This document shows, one piece after another, positions 56,853 through 64,000 of a stretch of 64,000 nt of DNA. The DNA comes from Nymphaea colorata (taxonomy: Eukaryota > Streptophyta > Magnoliopsida > Nymphaeales > Nymphaeaceae). A program made the translations under genes and the position numbers. Within the stretch, counting starts at the first letter, position 1. Each line of letters begins with the position of its first letter. The stretch lies in contig NC_045145.1 in assembly GCF_008831285.2 (NCBI RefSeq), forward strand, positions 16,942,040 through 17,006,039. The letters run 5' to 3'. The notes below the pieces were generated by a model. It worked only from the letters and a program-made list of their open reading frames with translations. It was not told the origin of the DNA and made no database searches.

Positions 56853-59800
56853 TTCAATCACTGGTAACACCAATCAAGCTATAAAGAGAAAGACAAATTC
56901 CAAATGCTAACGGCAATTCCACTTTTCACGAACAATCCACCGTGCCCGAAACCCTTGTCGCCACTCAAGCAGCGCACCAACTCATCCATCAAAAACAACC
57001 AAATCCCTAGAAAAGCAAAAGAATAAGAACGGATTAAAGGGCATCCGTGAACAAACCAACGTCAAAGACTCAAAATCCACGAACAGAAACAGTCGTTCGC
57101 GCAATTAAAGACAATATAAACTAGCGAAAACCACAAAAAATACATGCCCACCACCAAAACCGACGAGAAAATCACTAAGAAACAACCAAAATCCATTTTT
57201 TTCAAAAACAGCATCGAGCTGCTACAGCCAAAACAGAGAAACAGCAACGGAGTACAGACCGAAAAGCGACGTCATAACAAGAAAAAAAACCAACTAAAAA
57301 CGTGGAAAAGCGAAAATTTCACGCAAGAATCTGAGAATCGAAAGGCTGACCAGGCGATCTGACGACGATAATGCAAAGAGAGTGTGCGTGTGAGAGGGAG
57401 AGAGAGGGACGAACTCTAGAGAAGTTCAAAACCCTAGAAGTACTGAAATGAAAGGCCCTTCGATTCACCGTGGGCAAGTGAAGTGGTTGGGCGCTGCAAT
57501 CGGCACCACGGGTTCAGTTCAAACTTCAGCAGCATACCCTCCGTTCCTGATCCGAACCACTTCATAGATTTGGTACCTATGTAAAGTATCCGATCCAGAC
57601 AGATGATCGGATCTAATGGGGCGCTCACCACACTTTTATCAGAATAGAATGTGAGCGTTACCGAAATAGAAACTGGACATGTCAAATTTAACAAATATGG
57701 ATCTTCCACATAAATCGAATCAGATCAGGAAAGCAAAAAATACATTCAGTTCCTGCATATAAATGTCCATAAATTGAAGTTAACAAGACCAACCAACCCA
57801 AGTAATTTCAACGGGTTCATTATTAAGGGCTCAGTGCACTGCCAGATCCAGATCTCCACCATGAGACCCGAAAATGTCAACCGAATCCTTCTTCAAAAAA
57901 CAACCCACATCGAACCCATTTGCATTTTAAGATCATTCTATAATACCACAGAACTTGGCTTTAATATTACTTGGACCCAAACAAATCCAATGTCACTACT
58001 CTTGACTTTGGCATTGATTCTCGAGTGGACCAAAACTTTTGGTTCTTCTTTATTAACCGGACGCAAGATCCAAGGTGCGGAACTCAGACCCTTTTGGATC
58101 TATCACATAACTTGAAACGTGGATCTAAAATCCACTGTTTGTTTAAACTGTGGATCTCATACCAAATCACTTCAACTGCAATTTAAACGTCTTTATGTGA
58201 ACCACTGTGCATCAAGTGAGCAGATGTGTTAAACAGAAACAAAATAAATAAATACAGTACTTATATTATATTATCATATCCAAAACGTGGCCTTCACATG
58301 CTCCCTTATTATCATACGCTTTCTATAAAAGAAATCAGAAAGAGTTTTCTTTTTTTAAGACGAACATTGATCCCCTAAAAAGCCACATCACTTTCGTAAG
58401 TTTTAAAAATGAAGTGTCGATGAAGGAAAAGTTCGATTCAGAGACGCATGGTTTGACCGACGAATGGAAGATTGTTTTTCTTGACTCGATTCAGGAAACT
58501 ATCCATCAATCGCTTTCTTAATTACTGGTTTTTGAAACATCTCCAACGAACGAGCAGATTTGAATGCTCTTCGTTGAGAAATCAAAGTTGGAGGGTTTCA
58601 AATTTCAAATTTTCAGAAGCCGATTGGGGATTAGATCCCCGAGCAGATCTTTGAATATTCTTCTTTGAAAACGAAGGCCAGTTGGGGAACTCACTTGGGG
58701 GATCGGAATCTGGATTTGATTTGAAAGGAAGAAGGACTCCAAGTTGGTCAACAAGATTGAGCTGCTCGAGGATCTGTAGACCTGAAAAAGCGGAGAATAG
58801 GCTTTCAAAGTGAAGAAGGTGCTGTTAATAAATAAGAAAGGCAGCATTTAATTATGCTTACGGTAAGACCCTTTTAGTTTTAGTTGGGGATTTTTGTACA
58901 CACAAAAATGTAGATGTGCACGTGAACCCAACTAAGATCCTACCAACTAGAACACCACCTTCAATGTAAAAGTAGCATACTTTTCATGGTTCTAAAATTT
59001 TGATTTGAATGTAGATGACGAAAAATTTGCGACTTTTCCTGCTGAGGGATAGGCCCTCTCTCCCTTTTATTAGCAAAAAATGGGATATTTTTATTCGAAT
59101 ATGACTTTTATGTTCATAATATTACTCTCATCCAAATACAACTTATAAATTCAAATATAGAAATTTGAACAACGGGATGAGATTTTTTTGTTGTGTTTTC
59201 TGAAAGCTCATTAGTTTGTGGGCAGTTTATTGGGACAGTATCCTACGCCCATCCTCATAGATGACTTCATTGATGATATTTCCATTATAAGATGAATTCA
59301 CCTTGTTTGCAAGTTCAAAGTAGCTCATAATAGTCATGCACTTGAGTCGGTTCAGGAAGAATGCTTGCACGCCATTTTATTGGATTATTCTTTTCTTAAA
59401 GGTATTTGTTCTAGTTTCTAATTGCCAAATTCAACTTCAAAGACCAATTTGACTAGGCAAGATAAGTTTGTGAATTGCAAAAAAAAAAAACCTAAGGATT
59501 TGTCGATTGCTTGCAAGCAAGTGATGAAACTAGTAAAAAATATATATAATGATTAAAAAGAATAGGGCAGGCCATTTCTTCCCAAAATTCTTTAAATAAT
59601 TTTTTTTTTTTTTTTTTAAACGAGCTAAGTTCAGCTAGCTCCAGCTTTACTCAATAAAAGAAACGAATTTCGCTTATAACTTGAAAAACTTCTCCAGCCT
59701 AAATGAAACGAGCTCGCCTGGTTCAAGCGTGCCTCATCAGAAAATTTCGAACTATTCTCATTTGATAAATTAGTCCGAGATTGAGTCAAGCTTAGACGAG

Positions 59801-60125
59801 CAAATCTCGAGTTGCTCGGCTCATTGTGCACCTCCACTTAGGGCCTTCATTCTTCCCAAACTTTTTGCCTTTACAACATAAAGTGGGTGAGCACTAGAAA
59901 ATACGTGAATGATATAGGACAAGGTGATGTGAAATGGAATGCGACATGAAGCAGTAAACATCCAAAGACAACGCAGGAGACAGGTTTAGAAAGCTTTCTG
60001 CTTATTGCACCAATTCAGATTGTAATTTACACGCCATTAAAACACTAAATAAACAATAATGATGGCAAAGAGCCACGTGGCACAATATGGATGCACGATA
60101 CATAAGAAAAAATAAGATCCTAAGA
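56853..60125. other. intergenic: MKP1 leader and promoter, HEXO1 3' flank
   Basis: No gene recognised. The stretch up to about 57450 should hold the spliced MKP1 5'UTR and promoter, including a GA-rich tract at 57377-57410. The segment 57530-58160 contains repeated words (GATCC(A/G)GA, CAAATCCAA, GGATCTC) that look like decayed repeat DNA. The plus-strand frame at 57774-58115 is not recognised. Confidence 0.5.
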
Positions 60126-63100
60126 TTATTGCTCATAGCAAGAACCTGGACCGGTAGGCGGCATCCTGCCATGGTCATTTGTGACTGGAGCTGCTGCAAC
60201 TCCCCGCTGGTTGAGCAAGCATCTGAAGTACTCTAGCCTTGGCAACACAGTTGCATTATCAGCAGAAGTAGATTCCCGGGTGCTCCATAACCGCTCTGTT
60301 GAAAAGTTCAAAAGTCATCAAATCCTAGTGCATCATAGATGAGAGAAAATAGGGATCGGACATACTTTATGTACACACACTCTCTCTCTCTGTCTCTCTC
60401 TCACAGACACACACACACACACAAAAACACCTCACCTGCAGCAGCTGCAGCGCGAGGCCATATTGTTTGCTGAATATCTGAGGCATCCACTGTTTCACCC
60501 CACATACAAATTTCCCCTCCAAGAACAAGCTTTTGCTGGGAAGCATGTTTTATTCCTTCAAGAGGTTCATTGTAGTAAAACTTCTCCCAAGGAACGTCCA
60601 GATGATCCAGATACCAAACCCCTTGATTGCTTACAATGCACTTGAAACCTTTGGCCACTGCTAAGGGGCAAACCCCTGGGCCCAACCTATCATACACATC
60701 AGCCAGAAACAGAAGATTCAGAACATAGCAGGAATAAGCTGAAACTGAAATCTAAAATGAGTTGAAACGCATTATGGTGGAAGAAAACGCACCAATTGTG
60801 CACCACAGTATTCGGACTTAGTTTTTCTTTAAATGTGTTAAAAGTTTCCTCCCTACGAAAGAAAGAAATTGCAAAACCACATTATTTGAGCTGTCAGATT
60901 ACATATCCAGACATAAATCAGCAGTTAGGCTTTAGAGCAATGACCAGGTACTGGCAGAATTGTGAAACAAAAAAAATATCTATACAAACATACCAATTTA
61001 CAGGATTCCAACCATGGGAAGTTGCTATCTTCTGAGCCTTCAACACAAAATACTGATATGCATCTTTTCCAGTCATATTATGCTCTTCAAGCCTGCACAT
61101 AGCCCAAAGAAGGACACGCAAGAAGCATGATGATTCAACATTGCACCACTGGCAGATAAATCTGACAGACAGACACACACACACACACACACATAACCAG
61201 CCAACTTGACATTCTGGATTGGCTTGACTATAGGGATAAAGAAAACACAACATGAAAGACAAATAACCACAAGACAACCAGTGGACATAATAGAAACAAA
61301 TCATGTGGCATATACACAGATGGACCATATTGATGGTTACAAAAGAATGCTTAAGCATCAGGATTCTTAAGCCTTAGCAATTTAAACTAGTCAATCTGTC
61401 ATTTTATATCTTGATTTTTTATTGCGAAAGGCAAACTTAGGCAACCTAAAGCCCTTCATGGTTCGCCATGGCACCATTTTAACTGCTACATGTAACGTTT
61501 CTACATAAACCTCAGATAAGGCATAGTTTCTTTCAGGGCACTGAAAAGTAAATGTAGCATACCATTGGTTCACATGAGCTGTCGACTTCCAACAATCTGC
61601 CAAAAATGGTCAGGAATGAGAACCGGCTCACTAAAAAGAGGACAATGATATCAAGAAACCAATGCAGTCCCATCATATTAAAAAATTAACAAAATCATAA
61701 ACAGAATTTGCACTGAGGACACAGCATGGTGCTTCTTGAAACTATGACCAACATGAATGCCAGCCGTAAAAGCAAATTGAACTACCAAACCGTGACCGTA
61801 TCACCCAACCCAACGACTTATGCACTTCCCTAGATATTTTATATCTGCAGGGAAAGCAATGGATGACAGAACTAATGCACATGTTTAATTCATAGGCAAC
61901 AACTATTCTTTTGAAAAATGAAAACTTACAGTTAGCACCATAGGAGGTGCATGGAAAGGAAAGCAGTTCCACCAATTTGTACATATACCTGTATTGACCT
62001 CATCACCACCCAAATGAAATAGCTCAAATGGAAAAATTTTCCTCATATCTGAAGAAAAAAAAAAAACAACTTTCTCAGGGGCAACATCTTAAGGCCAAAA
62101 CATAACCACAAAAAAGGCAAGATGATGAAAAGATTAATACATGATACATGGATATGATGTAGCAATATTAAGTACATTCTCTACTGCTTAGCTTTTCTTA
62201 CTGAAAGCAGCCACCAATGAGCTCAAACTTCAAATATCAAAAGAAAAGGCTGCCACAAAAATTATGTAGGAAATGTAATGTTCAGTTACTAGATCAATGC
62301 TGGTTGTAAGTTGTAACATAGAAGTAAACCTAGTGGATAAGTAATCCTATATCAATTAGAATACAGGAGAGTTTCATAAGCAGTTTCAACCATTTTTGAA
62401 GTTCATTGCTATAAGTCGAGAGAATTGGACATGGACTAATAAAAGTGTCCTGGTAACTTGTGACTTTAAAATTCTGATTGAGTGAATTTGAGACTAACAT
62501 AAAAATATGATATTTTTCAGTGTCATATGTAAGACATCTATAGAGAGAAAAAAAAAAAAGAAAAATGGAGAGGGAACGCCTCAAATATGCCAGAAGAGAG
62601 TGATAAAAGAACCTGCTTGAATACAAATGTAACACATACCAAGAATAATTTAAAGTCAGAAAAACTCTAAAATCTAAATTAACTGCAGCTTGTCCACACT
62701 TGAGAAGCACATCAAGCTTCAAAAGCCAGACAAAGTGCATCTATATTTCACTTACATCTGCTTCCATGTGCATTAGCTTGGCCATCTAAATACTGTGAAG
62801 TGTGAATACTCACAATATGTACGAAAAACAAACACAAACAGATTACATGCTCCGAGGATGCTTTTCCAGAATGTAATCAAAGTGTTGAGAGTAACCCTTC
62901 AATAATTCAGAAAATAAATAGAAAATGAGAGCACTCATACAGTACAGTAAGTAGCTATGGATAATTTTCTGCATTTCATGCATCGCTACTTTCATCTGAA
63001 TAGCATGTGATACATTATTGATAGGGATTGCATAAGATGGATCAGCCCAACAATCCTGAACATTTCTAGAGAAGGACTTGCTAAATATCTTACAGATTAA

Positions 63101-63560
63101 GCAACTGTTTCATTGGCCACAGATCCACCAGCTTGGTAACAACCGTGATCTCATGAAGGAAGCAAGGAGACATGAGAATGTAAGGAGAGCTTTATCCAAT
63201 TAAGTGAGACATGCATGTGTTTGCTTAATCTATAGCAGGACATTTTTTGCAGCTCAGAAAATGCACGTAGGGAGAAATAATTGACTAGTAAGCGATCTTT
63301 TACCTGACAATATTCCAGAAATAACATCAAATGTGAAATTTTTGCTGACATCAAGTGGCTCCTTGCAAGTTTTTGAAGGCCAAAGTTTTGGATAACCAAC
63401 TCCCCTTCAAAACAATAGCACTTAGTACCTTAGATATGAGAGAGAGAGAGAGAGAGAAAGAGAGAAAGTGACATATATATATATATAAAGAGAGAGAGAA
63501 AGAGATTGTACCATGATTCTGCATGGCCAGGTACATCTACTTCTGCCATGACATTGATAC
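60126..63560 (-). CDS. HEXO1: beta-hexosaminidase, HEXO1-like (GH20), 5' part outside window
   Basis: Glycoside hydrolase family 20 exo-enzyme that trims terminal N-acetylglucosamine from N-glycans; HEXO1 acts in the vacuole. Eight 3' exons are visible: 63560-63512, 63404-63304, 62048-61989, 61596-61563, 61092-60994, 60852-60793, 60686-60436, 60295-60126; phases close and encode about the last 274 residues. Landmarks in order: INVMAEVDVPGHAESW, GVGYPKLWPSKTC, FELFHLGGDEVNTDCW with the catalytic Asp-Glu pair, YQYFVLKAQKIA, HGWNPVNWEETFNTF, TVVHNW, VSNQGVWYLDHLDVPWEKFY, GGEICMWGETVD, QTIWPRAAAAAGERLW and the C terminus LEYFRCLLNQRGVAAAPV...GPGSCYEQ, which fits HEXO1 better than HEXO2 or HEXO3. 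No further exon is visible from 63561 to 64000. The signal peptide and propeptide lie off the right edge. Confidence 0.93.
61172..61192. repeat. (AC)n microsatellite in a HEXO1 intron
   Basis: About 21 bp of AC repeat. A second short CA-rich run lies at 60406-60422, next to a CT-rich run. Confidence 0.9.
63437..63505. repeat. (GA)n / (TA)n compound microsatellite in a HEXO1 intron
   Basis: AGAGAG tracts on both sides of a short TATATA run (about 63474-63486), filling most of the intron between the exons at 63560-63512 and 63404-63304. Confidence 0.9.
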
Positions 63561-64000
63561 CTGCAAAATAATATGTGAAGAAATCATAGAATATTATGGT
63601 CAACAAATGCCTCAAAACCTATAACAAAAATATAATGGAGAATGATGATACTCAGTGATGCACATCAGGCTGAGTATTTACATAAGGTGGCCTCTTCTTG
63701 GGCTGGCAGAGAAGCATGAAGCCCATCCAAAAGCTTCGGCTAACACATGCCAAATGATAAAATGGGCCAGATTGAGTTAGGAATCCTATATCATTGGGGC
63801 CTGCCCAGCCCAACTCCTCCAAAACTGAGGTTTAAAAGCCTGACCAACAAATACAAACGTAGCACAAAATTTGCTCGGACTTTGACCAACTCCAACTGAC
63901 AAGAGCCGTAAGGCATGGTTGAGCCTATCAGGCTGAGTGTGTAACAAGCAACATCATTGAACTACTAAATATATTCAGCATGATATATATTGTGGATAAA
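63561..64000. other. HEXO1 intron sequence to the window edge
   Basis: No exon recognised. Contains CAGGCTGAG words near 63668 and 63930 and GGGC(C)-rich words near 63810, resembling decayed repeat DNA. Confidence 0.45.

Noticed and set aside
63430-63615. Low-complexity frames rich in Leu/Ser or Ile/Tyr
   Set aside because: Produced by (GA)n and (TA)n microsatellites; only the short HEXO1 exon 63560-63512 inside is real.
1-64000. CRISPR arrays, tRNA or rRNA genes, LTR retrotransposons or other virus-like elements
   Set aside because: None seen: no regularly spaced short repeats, no tRNA-like box pairs, no paired long terminal repeats, and no gag, integrase or capsid-like frames.

Overview
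The window is nuclear DNA of a flowering plant. Reasons: spliced genes with plant-type GT-AG introns, plant-only families (CONSTANS-like B-box/CCT factor, DUF868, P-type PPR protein, CH-domain kinesin-14, SufE-BolA fusion, MKP1 with a gelsolin-like region), and AT-rich intergenic DNA with MITE, LINE and microsatellite debris. The species cannot be fixed by eye. Density is about one gene per 7 kb. I see no CRISPR array, rRNA, tRNA, or LTR or other virus-like element.

Layout. 1.3-3.2 kb: intronless organelle-targeted PPR gene (-). 4.7-13.1 kb: a kinesin-14 with calponin-homology (CH) domain (-), modelled with 23 coding exons, one probable U12-type AT-AC intron and one probable GC-AG intron. 14-17.8 kb: gene-poor spacer with long (CT)n and (AT)n tracts. 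17.9-23.4 kb: COL9/COL10-like B-box/CCT gene (-) with a spliced leader reaching about 24.7 kb or beyond. 24.9-35.6 kb: repeat-rich gap holding an ACGT/ERSE promoter-like island without a visible gene, two diverged copies of a roughly 3-kb segment, a foldback element in each copy, a FAB1-like pseudogene scrap and a LINE tail. 35.6-36.5 kb: intronless DUF868 gene (+). 39.8-42.2 kb: cytosolic fructose-bisphosphate aldolase (-). 45.4-46.4 kb: SUFE1 (+). 47.6-51.4 kb: At3g27390-type membrane protein (-). 53.3-56.9 kb: MAP kinase phosphatase MKP1 (-). 60.1 kb to the right edge: 3' part of a HEXO1-like beta-hexosaminidase (-).

The genes are unrelated housekeeping, signalling and regulatory loci, with no operon or pathway cluster. 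All exon borders were read by eye from splice signals, reading phase and family resemblance. In every multi-exon model the phases close exactly. Untranslated ends are inferred. Several apparent longer reading frames begin at TTG or GTG; true ATG starts were chosen instead.
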